Position numbers and translations under genes: made by a program. Below, one piece after another: positions 23,182 to 33,768 of a stretch of DNA of 64,000 nucleotides (position 1 is the first letter of the stretch; each line of letters starts with the position of its first letter). The stretch comes from Apostichopus japonicus (taxonomy: Eukaryota > Echinodermata > Holothuroidea > Aspidochirotida > Stichopodidae). The notes under the pieces were generated by a model. That model worked only from the letters and a program-made list of their open reading frames with translations. It searched no databases and had not been told where the DNA came from. The stretch is taken from NCBI RefSeq assembly GCF_037975245.1, contig NC_092578.1:10584359-10648358 (forward strand), in the 5' to 3' direction.

Positions 23182-24313
23182 ACTAACACGGGAACGCACA
23201 CTACAGTAACTGGTAAATAACTGCATTGAACAGGCGGTGCACCTGAAATTGGTTGATTCTCTTTTGGAGAAAATTAATTTAGGTAACATATAATTGATTC
23301 ATCCCGGTTGGCCCAACATCATGTGGTCTTCCCGATGTGGCAATGTTGCATCTCCCCTAGGTATTTTTTACTCCTGTGAAAATATTGTTAAGTCATGGCG
23401 TGTCCTATGACGAAACGGACAGTGCTAGTCCTATGATATAAGTGCGGATGAGTGAAACTGAAACGACGTCACAATCTTGTTGAACTCCTTCAGCCCCGCA
23501 CGAGAATGTGATTCATTTGTCAAGCCTTATCCTGTTAAGGATGTTTGGAAGAAAAGTCTGGAATAGTTGATTATAATCAACGTTGAATATGAGAACTTAC
23601 AAAAGTTGGAGTACAGAAACCCATTGAGAAAGCACATTAAATACCTCTTTGAAAACCCCCCATTTTAGCGAAAGAATTTCCATACACACTACTGTAATCA
23701 CTACCGTTCGAACGGCATTTTAAAGGGCACATTATTACTTTCCATTGATATAAAATCGATGCTCATTTGTCACCTCTTTCAAGCGGACAAGATACACCAA
23801 CCTTGTTAGAACTCCGGATTTCTCCTGTTCAAATGATAAGAGATTCATACTGCATTGTGTGTAATGCTCTCTACACGCTACTCACGCCCTTTATTACTTG
23901 CGACTATTGTGTAACACAGACTATATCTTTGCATTGTAAGTCAAATAATTTCTATGAGGTATGCCCTGTACTGTGTTCTTCAAGTGGAAATGCGCGGCAT
24001 GTATGTGGCATCAATTGTCTTAGTTTTCTTCTTCTTACGCCACAGAGAATTGTTGACTTCCTCGTTCAGATCAATTGCGTCTAATTGGAATCGACAACAG
24101 CAGGTTGTCGGTATATTCATGCAAGTTTGTGAAAGCTGTCTACATTTTATGTTTATTTTTGTCGTGAACATGCAAGATTTCAACGTGATTACAAGAAATG
24201 AGTATATATGTACGATTAATTTTTAACTTGAACAATGATCATATATCGTATACCTGATATAGATTATCGTGCGCTAGGAATAAACAATTGTGATAAGCCA
24301 CTGGAGCCGAGCC
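23182..24313. other. No gene seen
   Basis: Several overlapping frames of 60-105 residues occur on both strands at 23767-24226, but none has a recognised domain or splice context. Confidence 0.5.
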
Positions 24314-24315
24314 TA

Positions 24316-24839
24316 TGGAAAGCCGTTTTAACATTTAATAAGGAATTTCAGATATCTCGAAATAATTTCAGATATCTCAAATTAAATTACAGATATCTCA
24401 AATTTATTTAAGATATCTACAAATAATTGCAGATATCTTAAAATCAATTTCAGATATCTCGAATAACCAGAGAATTTCAGATATCTGAAATTGAATTCGA
24501 GATATCTGAAATTGAATTCGATATATCTGAAATAGAATTTCAAATATCTCGAATTCAATTTCAGATATCTGAAATAGAATTGCAGATATCTCGAATTCAA
24601 TTTCAGATATCTCGAATTCAATTTCAGATATCTCGAATTCAATTTCAGATATCTGAAATAGAATTTCAGATATCTCGAATTCAATTTCAGATATCTCGAA
24701 TTCAATTTCAGATATCTGAAATAGAATTTAAGATATCTCGAATTTAATTTAGATATCTGAAATAGAAATTTAGATATCTAAAATAAGAAACAATTTAAGA
24801 TATCTGAAATTACCGATTAAATGTTAAAATGGCTTTCCA
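24316..24839. mobile_element. TA-flanked MITE 'TGGAAAGCC' with AGATATCT core
   Basis: The left end TGGAAAGCCGTTTTAACATT is mirrored by AATGTTAAAATGGCTTTCCA at the right (one extra mismatch), with TA outside each end (24314-24315, 24840-24841). The core is some twenty 21-bp units built on the palindrome AGATATCT joined by GAATTC/AAATT linkers in both orientations. The NSRYLKL repeat frame on the minus strand is a by-product of the 21-bp period. It has no transposase. Confidence 0.85.
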
Positions 24840-24841
24840 TA

Positions 24842-26162
24842 CGAGCCATTGGAGATAGAGTGCTGCACTATACGTGAGCAAAGATTTTGTTCAGAAATTC
24901 CTGTTTTGAAGTTTGTGTCCCGTTTAAAAGACAGACATAAAGGTGTGTTTTTTTAGGACAGCCACTTTAATTGATGAGCCTCAGAGGTTTATATGGAAAT
25001 TTCTCAAAAATTAAAAGTGGCACAGATACAAAACATGGAATGGTAGCAGTGTTTTAAAACTTAATTTTGATATGTTGTGTAGCACACTGCGATCATTCCG
25101 GGTTGTATTTCTGAGAAATGACACTTGAGAAGGATAGTCCAGAGGAAAATGTAATTTGGACCAATAAAAGAAAATATATCGTAAGCATCGTGCTGACATT
25201 TGGCGTTCAGTTCCCGTGAAACGTTTTTGAGATAATGAGATTTGAGGTTGCTATGTTATGTACAAAAAGTGAACCAGATCAAACATATGTGGTGCCACTA
25301 ATGCACATGTACAAAATTGTTTTCTATTATCCTTAAAATCCTACTCCAATTTTCTTCATAGTTAGATGCATTAACAACGAATGTACAATAACATATTTGC
25401 GTTGAAACTGATTTCTAAAACATTGGATTAATATTAACATATAGATCTGCACTGACCGGCCGATATAATATAGTTAGCATATCAAGGATCATTGCAGAGA
25501 TGTAGAATGTTTTGATATTGGATCCATATATCTTGAAAGCGCAAAAGCTATATATAAAAATCACTATGCCAATTAATTTTTTTAAGGAACATAACATTTC
25601 AAGATTAACATTTTGCTTAAAGTCACACTTTGGATCCAGTTGGAGACCAACACTGTCGTAGAGTGCATCCCGTCCTTTATTGTGAGGAAGGGGGGGGGGG
25701 TATAAGCTCACCCTTTGTTCCCCATATGTTGGAAAATTGGTGAATGAACTTACACTTATCATCTATACTATATGTAAAGGCGTATTCTAAAGGCGTTGAA
25801 ATTCTAACCGAGGAAATTGCCAGTTCTAATCCAATCATGCCGGTAATATCTCTATCAATGACCTGATATGTCAAGATTTAAGAACGCGAGGCACATAACA
25901 CTGACGATTTACACTTGTGGTGAGACAATAAAGGAAATTATCGTTTCGTATAGAAAGGAGTAAAATCTGACAAAAGCGGTTTGCATGTCGAGGACGTCAC
26001 ACAAGAGAGAGATAGATGATAATCTTAATATTTATGTTTTGCAAAGATGCAAGGGTGAAACGTTACTTCTTAAAAGGTTATCAATTTGCACGGTTATTAT
26101 ATCTCAAAATAGTTTCCACAGTTTTGACGTTTTGCTAAGATGAAAATGAGTTAAATTGGGGT
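24842..26162. other. No gene seen; one poly-G run
   Basis: Short frames only. A G-run lies at about 25690-25699. Confidence 0.5.
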
Positions 26163-26840
26163 GTTACTAAAACGAATGACAATTGCGTTACACATAACGA
26201 ATGACAATATGTTGTACACACTAAAAAATTGCGTTGACTAAAACGAATGACAGTAATGACAGCACAGACATTTGCTTCAACCGGATATCACAGTTCAGAC
26301 TTCGTGGGTATATTAAAGCCACGGCAAACCAATGGACGCGAAGTGCGTGGCTTACGGATTAAAGTACGGACAAGATACAAACGCACCTTATAGTAAGCAA
26401 AATTGTAAGAATGATTTAAAAAAAGTAAATTAAACGTCATTTTCCGATTTTAATTGTTAGAAACTAACAATACTATAATCTTGAAACGACTTCAGTTATC
26501 TTTCTATTTAAATCTACAGAGGTAAATGTCAAAAGCACAGCACTCAAGCGCATCATCTCACACAAAAACTTTTCCTGTGTTTCTATCCGTAAATTACACC
26601 AAAACCCTGCAACCACGTAACATGCGATTTTTCTCAAATCATTTTTGCGCAGAAAACCAATAACCGCATTTACTCTACTCCATTCTATCGCTTCTCACCA
26701 CCCTCCTTCGTTGTCATTCGTTGTCATTCGCTGTCATTCGTTGTCATTCGCTGTCATTCGCTGTCATTCGCGAATGATAATTAACCCTGTACAAAGTCAA
26801 TTGTCATTCAGTCATTCGCTGTCATTCGTTTTAGTTTGTC
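26163..26840. mobile_element. Inverted-repeat unit with ACGAATGACA ends and TCATTCG minisatellite
   Basis: ACTAAAACGAATGACA begins near 26166 and its inverted counterpart TGTCATTCGTTTTAGT ends near 26835. The motif recurs in direct orientation near 26235. A 10-bp minisatellite (TTGTCATTCG and variants) fills 26700-26835. No clean target duplication was found (TT lies on both sides), so a MITE is likely but not certain. Confidence 0.5.
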
Positions 26841-27180
26841 CCTTAAATTGTTAATGTGTAAAAGTAAGTTGGCCTGACGTTTCGATCCTAGCAGGATCTT
26901 CTTCAGAGGCTAAATGACAGGTAACAGTAACACAAGGGACAAAAACACGTACAAAATACACACAGGTTAATGAGCATGGTGAACACAAAGAGATGGATGA
27001 AAGGGGATCCCTTAATCCTCTCTTTGTTCCTCCACTGTTTATCTCCTACCTCTCCTCTTCGGCTGTTGGTTTCCTTCTTTCGTCTCTACATCCCTTGTCT
27101 ACTAGCGTTTTTAGCGTTTGTCGACAAACAGGTAATGGTTAAAAATGCAGTTTTGGGGTTATCTGACCTTTGAAAAGTAC
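26841..27180 (-). mobile_element. Fragment of a Penelope-like element terminal repeat
   Basis: On the minus strand the sequence contains TCGAAACGTCAGGCC preceded by CTGAAGAAGATCC, the arrangement seen in the terminal repeats of Penelope-like elements that carry hammerhead ribozymes. No reverse transcriptase or GIY-YIG segment was found nearby, so only a terminal fragment is claimed. Both boundaries are approximate. Confidence 0.45.
26871..26912 (-). ncRNA. Hammerhead-ribozyme-like motif (type I, minimal)
   Basis: Read on the minus strand, the order fits a hammerhead. GCCT (stem I, 5' strand) is followed by the conserved box CTGAAGA (CUGANGA), then stem II GATCCT/AGGATC with a GCT loop and one unpaired A before it. 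GAAAC follows, then GTC and AGGC, which pairs with GCCT to close stem I. Cleavage would follow the C of GTC (plus-strand 26876). Stem III is only the self-complementary ACGT, as in retroelement hammerheads thought to act as dimers. Activity is inferred from topology only. Confidence 0.5.
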
Positions 27181-28621
27181 TGGTTCAATTTACCCGTGCC
27201 ATCGTCCAGTAACAAGTATTTCGACGTAGGGTACTAAAGCTTTCTCGCACTGCATGAGTACCTAACTCCAAGAACAACTTTTGGGGATCAAAGTACCATG
27301 TAACAGTTAGAGGGAATGTTACATTGGAATCGAAGTGCCGAGCATGGTTGTGCATTAACCATTTTTCAAGGTTGTTGTAGAGCGTTGTTTGAGACCGACT
27401 TCACTGATTGACTGGCCGAGCAACGTGTAGAAATCAGACCAACAAAAAACAGTCAGTTGTTTAATATTTACAACTACACACTCTTATAAGCTCGGAGTAC
27501 AGTCGGATGCAGCATTTTAAAGAAAAAAAAAACATCTCAGAAAGAGGATGTAAAGTTCTATGGTATGTATGTCTGAGCCTCAAGAGGGAGGTGGGGGGGA
27601 GGGAGCTGAATTTTTAAATATTTCTTATTCTCTTGTAGCTTTCAAACACCACAAAAGAGGCATGTTAGAAAGAGGAAATACAGTTCCCTGGAATGTAACA
27701 CAAGCTAAAAGCGCTGGGGCGAAGCCGCAGCATTCATTGGTAACCTTATATTATCCAACTCTGGGACATGCAACGCAAGAGAGAAACTGAGAGACAAATT
27801 TGTTTTATTTTTCTTCATTTTGTATATTAATCTTCCGTTAATGGTTGTAATACCACGCAGGATTCGGCTCCAATTTTGAAAAAGACTTGATTTTCACTGG
27901 GAGTTTCACTGCCCCCTCACCAGACTCACTTGACCGTATATAGGGTTCGTAATATATACATATACAAATTCCTACTGGTGATGCATGTAACGTAATGTAC
28001 TGACATTAATGGTCATATTGTAGTCACAAGTACAGGTTACGACAATGAACAAGATTGGTTACATAGCTCTCATAATTATAAGCATGTACTTAATAACCAA
28101 TCATCAATATGCTTGGTGGCGGGATGGGCATAGCAAACGGAAATAAAAAAAAATATTAAGAAATAATTGGGACTCAAAACCAGCCCACTGTTTTCTGTGG
28201 ATGGCTGGAAATGCAACATATATACATGATTTATTATTTTCACTGCTTTCACGTGGCATTTTAGTATCGAATACGGTAGCATCGAAAATAAACCATAATA
28301 AATTTCACAATATTTCAGCAGGGTGGGTATAGCGTGTGTGCAAGAAAAATTGCAGTACAAATGCAGGTTTATTGTTGTTATAGCAAGAGCTGAATTTGTA
28401 TCATTGTGATTACGACATGTCTAGGTTAATGTTTAATTAACTTTGCAATCTTTAAGGAAAGTTGAAGGAAGTTTTATCTCTGATTGTAAATGATCAGTGT
28501 ACCACTATTTGGCAATGGTTTAGATTTGTAAAATAAATCAATCCGAGTCCAACTACAGGACGACCAACTACAAATTATCCCAAAACAACGTGATTGAAGC
28601 TGCTTTATACTTACATCCTAT
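27181..28621. other. No gene seen
   Basis: AT-rich sequence. Frames at 27560-27790 and 28076-28360 have no recognised domain. Confidence 0.5.
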
Positions 28622-29780
28622 ACAAATTCAAATTCAAATAAACTTTATTAAGCACCAAAAATGGGCAATTAAATGCTCGCAATAAGACAATACAATGATA
28701 AGATGGAATAAGAATAATACAAATAGTATACATGAAAATACACTAAAAGGATACCAAACTATGAATTGCACATATTAATTTAATAGGATAATAAGAATTC
28801 AAACTATTAAGAAAAATAAGGATTGCAACTGACTGAAGGAATAAGAATCAAAACTCTCGAAAATGGTCAAACTATAAGAATCGAAACTAATAGGAATTTA
28901 AACCTAAAACTAAAAAATTGAAAAACCTATACGACAGTCTAACGGATCAAAAACGAAAGGATCAAAATTCAATTTTGAAAACAATTAAACTTTAAAAGGT
29001 ACCTATAAAGCAATATACTGCTCCTAAACAGATAAAAAAAAAATAATGATAATATGCATAAGAGAAAAGAGACAATAGTCTAGTACCCTACAAAGGTGAC
29101 CCTAAAAACATTGCACAAAGACTAGTGTATTAAGAATGAAATAATCAAACATAGGAATCGAATTAAGAATATTGCACAATGAACCTAACGACACGCTGCC
29201 TATCTGGTGAAAGTATTATTAAAATGTGTGACAGCCATCGGAACGAAGGAATGTTTGTAGCGGTTTGTCCCAGCAGCTGGGGGTCTCATCCTACCACTCC
29301 GCCCAGTGAATCGTCCAACGAGATCACTGTGTAACGGGTGATCGGTGTCATCAAGCACGGTGCGGAGCTTACGTTGAAGGCAGGAATTATAGAAAGAATC
29401 GAGCGGCTGCTGATGATTCCCAATCAGACGTTCAGATTTCCTTATTATGCTATTGATTCTCTTCTTGTCCTGTTCAGTAATGCTACCACCCCAACACACA
29501 ATACAATAAGTGAAAATGCTGGTAATGACGGAACGGTAGAATAATGACAGAAGGGTATGTTCAACATGAAATAATTTCAATTTCCTCAAACAGTATAGAC
29601 GAGAATTTAACTTTGACATAATTAGATCTATATTATCTGACCAGCTAAGTTTGTCATTAACAACAACCCCTAAGTATTTATAAGTATGAACCCGTTCAAC
29701 TGGAGAGTCAGAAATAGTTTTGTGCATTTCTTTATCGTTAATCAACGTTAAAGATAGATTACCACTTACACGCATTCTTA
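28622..29780 (-). pseudogene. LINE 3' end (reverse transcriptase thumb and 3' UTR), 5'-truncated
   Basis: The open frame 29200-29775 encodes the C-terminal part of a non-LTR reverse transcriptase. It carries HTYKYLGVVVNDKLSWSDNI, a SIFTYCIVCWGG segment and the usual terminal PPAAGTNRYKHSF, ending at a stop. Below it is about 570 bp of A-rich 3' UTR finishing in TTTGAATTTGAATTTG on the minus strand, a microsatellite tail common in CR1/L2/Rex1-type LINEs. The catalytic palm is absent, so the copy was 5'-truncated at about 29780. The frame is intact over 191 codons, which suggests a younger insertion than the other LINE relics here. It is not the same family as 61341-62930. Confidence 0.75.
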
Positions 29781-29932
29781 AAACGGGGTCCGAACAAGTG
29801 AGGGCAGGACATCTTTGCTCTTTTCAAGTTTGCTTCAAACTTTCCGGTCAACTTCCATCGTTCATTTACTAAGCCATTTGAAACACGGGTCCCAATGACA
29901 AGTTACTTAACACATGTACGAGGTCACGAAGG

Positions 29933-30150
29933 TCAACTCGTCAACTTATCAACTTCCGTCTGGTGGCAATACAGACCAGAAAGAAAGAGCGAAAGAATGA
30001 ATCTGCCCAATTCTGTATTCGACCCAAGTTTGAATTCGCGTTGATTCCAATGAGCATTACCGCCAACAAATGGAATCGAACAGCCAAAGTGGGATATGAG
30101 CCCACGACATATATAGCATGATTCTCCGCACATATTCCCATCAGTCACAT
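29933..30150 (-). mobile_element. Possible tRNA-derived SINE
   Basis: On the minus strand, GTGGGCTCATATCCCAC followed by GTTCGATTCC resembles degenerate RNA polymerase III B boxes. The 3' part (CTGGTCTGTATTGCCACCAG) is a strong dyad. No second copy in this window supports it, so the call is weak. Confidence 0.3.
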
Positions 30151-31124
30151 ATAAAGTAAAATGTGTGATGTTTCAAAACAAAATCTTATGTGTCAAAATC
30201 CTTTATTCCAATATAAATATGCAACAATTTATGTATATGTTAAAGAATAAAAAATGAACATTCATACTAAAACAGAAATATAAATTTAGTGGAATAAAGT
30301 AACAAAATCTTTCCATGTATATATGTAAAATATGTTTTATAATATTGTTAAATCCCTTCTGTATTATGCATTGCCAATGAAAAGAAAATCACTGTAAAAA
30401 TCAACTAAAGCTGCTAAAAAAATCGACTAAATGAGATAGCAACTTCCACATCACTGATATTTTCAGGGCGATTAACCAGCGAAGTACCGATTGAATAAAG
30501 TATATTCAATATTAATGAAATAATTAAGTAAAATTTACCAGTTTAGGGAATACATGTCTTTTGTTAGATTGTGAAAATCAATTAAGACATAGTTTTATTG
30601 ACCTTTGTCTTTCTTCAATGTTTTCGTTACGCTTCACATGTTCAAGGCTTCAACAAGTTGTTTCTGACATCATTTCTCATTCGCGAGTATGAATGTCTTG
30701 CATTGTGTGTTTGTTTTACTATTTATAGCTGCTGTTGTTTGCTGCTCATCTCTGGTTACTTTTTTAACCTTACTGTAAACATTCCTTTACTTTTCAATGT
30801 TTTTCAGGATAAATATTTCTACCGAACTAAGTTAAACGGAATATTTCATTCACTCAGTATAGGACTGTTTGATTTGTAGCCAAACCTACAATCATATCGT
30901 GTTTCTGTCGATTTTATTCTGTGAAGACGCTATCCATACATGATGAGGCAATTGGTGCTAGAAGAAAGCATGGGGTCCCCTCCCACCCCCGCACGTGTAG
31001 TCGTACTTACACAAAGTTATTATATACAAGCCATCGAGGGGCTTCTTAACAGATACATGTTACCTATAGTTTATAAAGTTGGTATACTTTTGTTACGTTA
31101 TTAACATGCCCACCGATATAACCA
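30151..31124. other. No gene seen; 3' flank of the GPCR
   Basis: AT-rich sequence. It may hold the 3' UTR of the minus-strand GPCR. The 93-residue plus-strand frame at 30598-30879 has no recognised domain. Confidence 0.5.
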
Positions 31125-32660
31125 TTACTTAAAAACGTTGTTTCTATTTTTTGAACCTAAAAGGAACTTTAACAGTCTAGACTGTTCTGGTACTTTCGAA
31201 CATTCTAAGAGCACCATAGGCTTAAATACCTGTCTAAACTGAGGATGTTTCCAAGCGTACAATGCTGGATTTATGGCATTACTTAATGCGTAGAAAACAG
31301 CAACATAAGGAAAGACTTGTTCAAACACCTCTGCTATTAAGCAGACCATATACGGAGTGATGCATATTAGGTACGCAGCAACAACAATAAACATGTTTAT
31401 TGTGATTTTAACTTGACGTGCATTAAGAGTCTCGCGTAAATTTTGACTGTGTGACATGGTAGATATTTTAGGAGACTTCTTCCTCATTTTCACTTTATCT
31501 CTGTAAGTATCATTTGTGTTGTATCCGTCATTATTATCATCATCCTCATAAGTGGAGACCGCTGATTTGAGATCGTCTTTGCTATTTTCTGACCATGAAA
31601 TATTTGTTTTAGCTGGTGAACCCTGTGAATTTCTATGGTAAAAAGTGACGTCACCCCTGTCACCCATGGAGGTTGCATTCATAGGCAATGCCATTCTTAA
31701 TTTATGTCTTTCATCGTCGACATGTCCAGTAAAATGAGGTTCACTTATCGTGTTGACCTGAACATGGTCACCACTTCTTGAAGTAGTACCTCTTTCTGTT
31801 TCTATGTCGACATGATCCACAGAGGTTCCCTTATCACACAATTCAATTACATCGGAGGTTGACAATCCTTGAATTGTACTTTTACTTCTTTTGTTTACAC
31901 CTGTAACTTTAGGAGAACTTGGTGAATGTCTCTTTTCAATACTTGACTGTAACATACTTATTAATTTTTTGTTATGACGATAGATATAGATAAGTATGGC
32001 GGTGTAACATATAAGTACTAAAATTAAAATAAACAAATCTATGGTCGTGGCTCTAACGATGCTAACTTTGGCCACATTAGCGTCGAGGATATCTGGCAAG
32101 CACACTCGGTATTTTGTGCTGTAGCCAAATTGAACCTGAGTTACCACTGCCCAAATAACTGAAAGGCTCGCATACAACCAAGCTGTACATAGCATTATCA
32201 GAACACGGAATTTTGTAAACATTCGACTATATTTGTATTGCGGTCTCGTAATCCTGTAAAACCTGTCGAATGCAATTAGAGCATGGGCTACATTGGTCCC
32301 AGAAAAGCTAATGTAGCTCATAATACCTGAATAACTGCACAGTTGCGTGTTGATAACACTACTCTCGGTGTTAGCAATCATGTTTACAATGGTAAATGGC
32401 AGAGTCGTACACGCTAACCCAGCTGCAATCGTCAAATTTAGAACAAACACGTTGGCAACGGTCTGAAGTTTCTTGGACAGCATCACAGCAACAACCGTTA
32501 GTATATTTCCTATGAGTCCGAATACAGTGATGATCAAAAGTAACGAAGCTACAATAATTCGTTGGTTAATGTCATCGAATATCCACTCTTCGTCAGCTTC
32601 CATTGAATCATTGTTTGATAAGCTCCGGCTAAAGCCTTGGCTTATCCCTTTGCCATGCAT
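31125..32660 (-). CDS. Rhodopsin-class (class A) G-protein-coupled receptor, orphan
   Basis: A 511-residue single-exon receptor. Seven hydrophobic segments are visible: TM1 with GNILTVVAV (about 50-58), TM2 LNLTIAAGLACTTLPF (about 74-89), TM3 ending in DRF (132-134, for the usual DRY), TM4, TM5, then an unusually long third intracellular loop of about 185 charged residues, TM6 with CITPYMV (for CWxP), and TM7 with NPALY (the NPxxY motif) followed by helix 8. The ECL1 cysteine (about 108) and a cysteine in ECL2 (RVCLPD) can form the usual disulfide. By overall motifs it is nearest to melatonin-receptor-like, moody/Tre1-like or other orphan class A receptors; I cannot assign a ligand. The start was chosen at the ATG at 32660. 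The frame is open to 32738 but without an ATG, and a CCAG acceptor just upstream leaves a 5' exon possible. The sodium-site aspartate of TM2 appears replaced by glycine. Confidence 0.88.
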   Translation of the reverse strand: MHGKGISQGFSRSLSNNDSMEADEEWIFDDINQRIIVASLLLIITVFGLIGNILTVVAVMLSKKLQTVANVFVLNLTIAAGLACTTLPFTIVNMIANTESSVINTQLCSYSGIMSYISFSGTNVAHALIAFDRFYRITRPQYKYSRMFTKFRVLIMLCTAWLYASLSVIWAVVTQVQFGYSTKYRVCLPDILDANVAKVSIVRATTIDLFILILVLICYTAILIYIYRHNKKLISMLQSSIEKRHSPSSPKVTGVNKRSKSTIQGLSTSDVIELCDKGTSVDHVDIETERGTTSRSGDHVQVNTISEPHFTGHVDDERHKLRMALPMNATSMGDRGDVTFYHRNSQGSPAKTNISWSENSKDDLKSAVSTYEDDDNNDGYNTNDTYRDKVKMRKKSPKISTMSHSQNLRETLNARQVKITINMFIVVAAYLICITPYMVCLIAEVFEQVFPYVAVFYALSNAINPALYAWKHPQFRQVFKPMVLLECSKVPEQSRLLKFLLGSKNRNNVFK

Positions 32661-33768
32661 GTCGGCGTTACTACCTGCTTCCTGCTGCTTTGCACAACAA
32701 TTACTCACAGAAAGCACTGACAAAGATTGGTTGTTCACTGGAAAATGTTATCCATATTTTAATTTGTAAGGATTAACATCAGTATGTAAAAGTCAGCTTT
32801 GGGACAACTTGATGGTAATTTACAAACGTGACGTTGATTCAGCGCCTGTCGCGTAGATATCCATCCAAGTAATAAAGGTACATGTGTCAACATTGATGTA
32901 ACGAGTTAAGTTCGTTAACTATTAAGCTACATCCATCGGTGTAATACAGGCCTGTATCTGTCTAGCTGTATCAATTTAAGTTGGCTAAATGTTATATAGT
33001 TAATGTTCAATATTCTGTTGTGTAAGATACCGGACAGAAACTGTAGGTTCTGTTCGAAACACTTCTTCAGTTTCTTCTTTGTTCACACGTCAATCACTCT
33101 TTGTTCTGACTAATAAGCTTACGGTATCTAAATTCGACGTAAGGTTATATTGCTTATGCACGATTCTAAAGTACTCATTATTTGTCCATTTCAATGAAAG
33201 ATTATGAAACAGAAGTTTTTTTATAAGGACTATCGGATCAAAGATTTGGTCAAAGCCTCTGACTAGTTAATTTGAAGAACCATCAGTCACGAAGTGAAAC
33301 GAACAGGCTACCAAACTGGACGGTAAATGAACTGATATAACAGGACATACGCTTCTGAGGTAAGGTTAAAGAGAAAAAACAATCAACAAACCCTTCCACT
33401 CACAGTTGTCTTCGTCGATCTGCAACTTGAGACGTCAAGGAAACTACGTTTTCTCCTCTGAATGTGTACTCAACATATATAGGTACGTATATATGTATTG
33501 TGCACACAGTACAAACAACACAGTAAAAGCTAATCAATATGATGCTGACGAAAACTTATAGACAATGATAGGTAAAGATTATCATGTACCTCTGTTTGCA
33601 GTAGCATTACCCTGATCGTGGAATACTCCCCAGTTGACAATATTATGTTCTTAACTACCGAGTGCGAGTGCATGCCATCTCGTTTTATGATTGGTAAAGC
33701 TGCCAATCTTCACTAGTAATCAACTGTTGTTCAATGGTTGTAGCCTACCTGCAATAGTTCATCATTAC
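32661..33768. other. 5' flank of the GPCR; no other gene seen
   Basis: AT-rich sequence upstream of the minus-strand receptor. It probably holds its promoter or 5' exons, but no element could be defined. Confidence 0.4.

Noticed and set aside
23767-24226. Overlapping 105- and 90-residue frames
   Set aside because: No domain, no codon bias visible, overlapping frames on both strands; probably chance.
24382-24705. 107-residue NSRYLKL repeat protein frame
   Set aside because: Translation of the 21-bp AGATATCT minisatellite in a MITE core.
25415-25762. 115-residue minus-strand frame with hydrophobic segment
   Set aside because: No start context, no similarity recognised and no partner exon.
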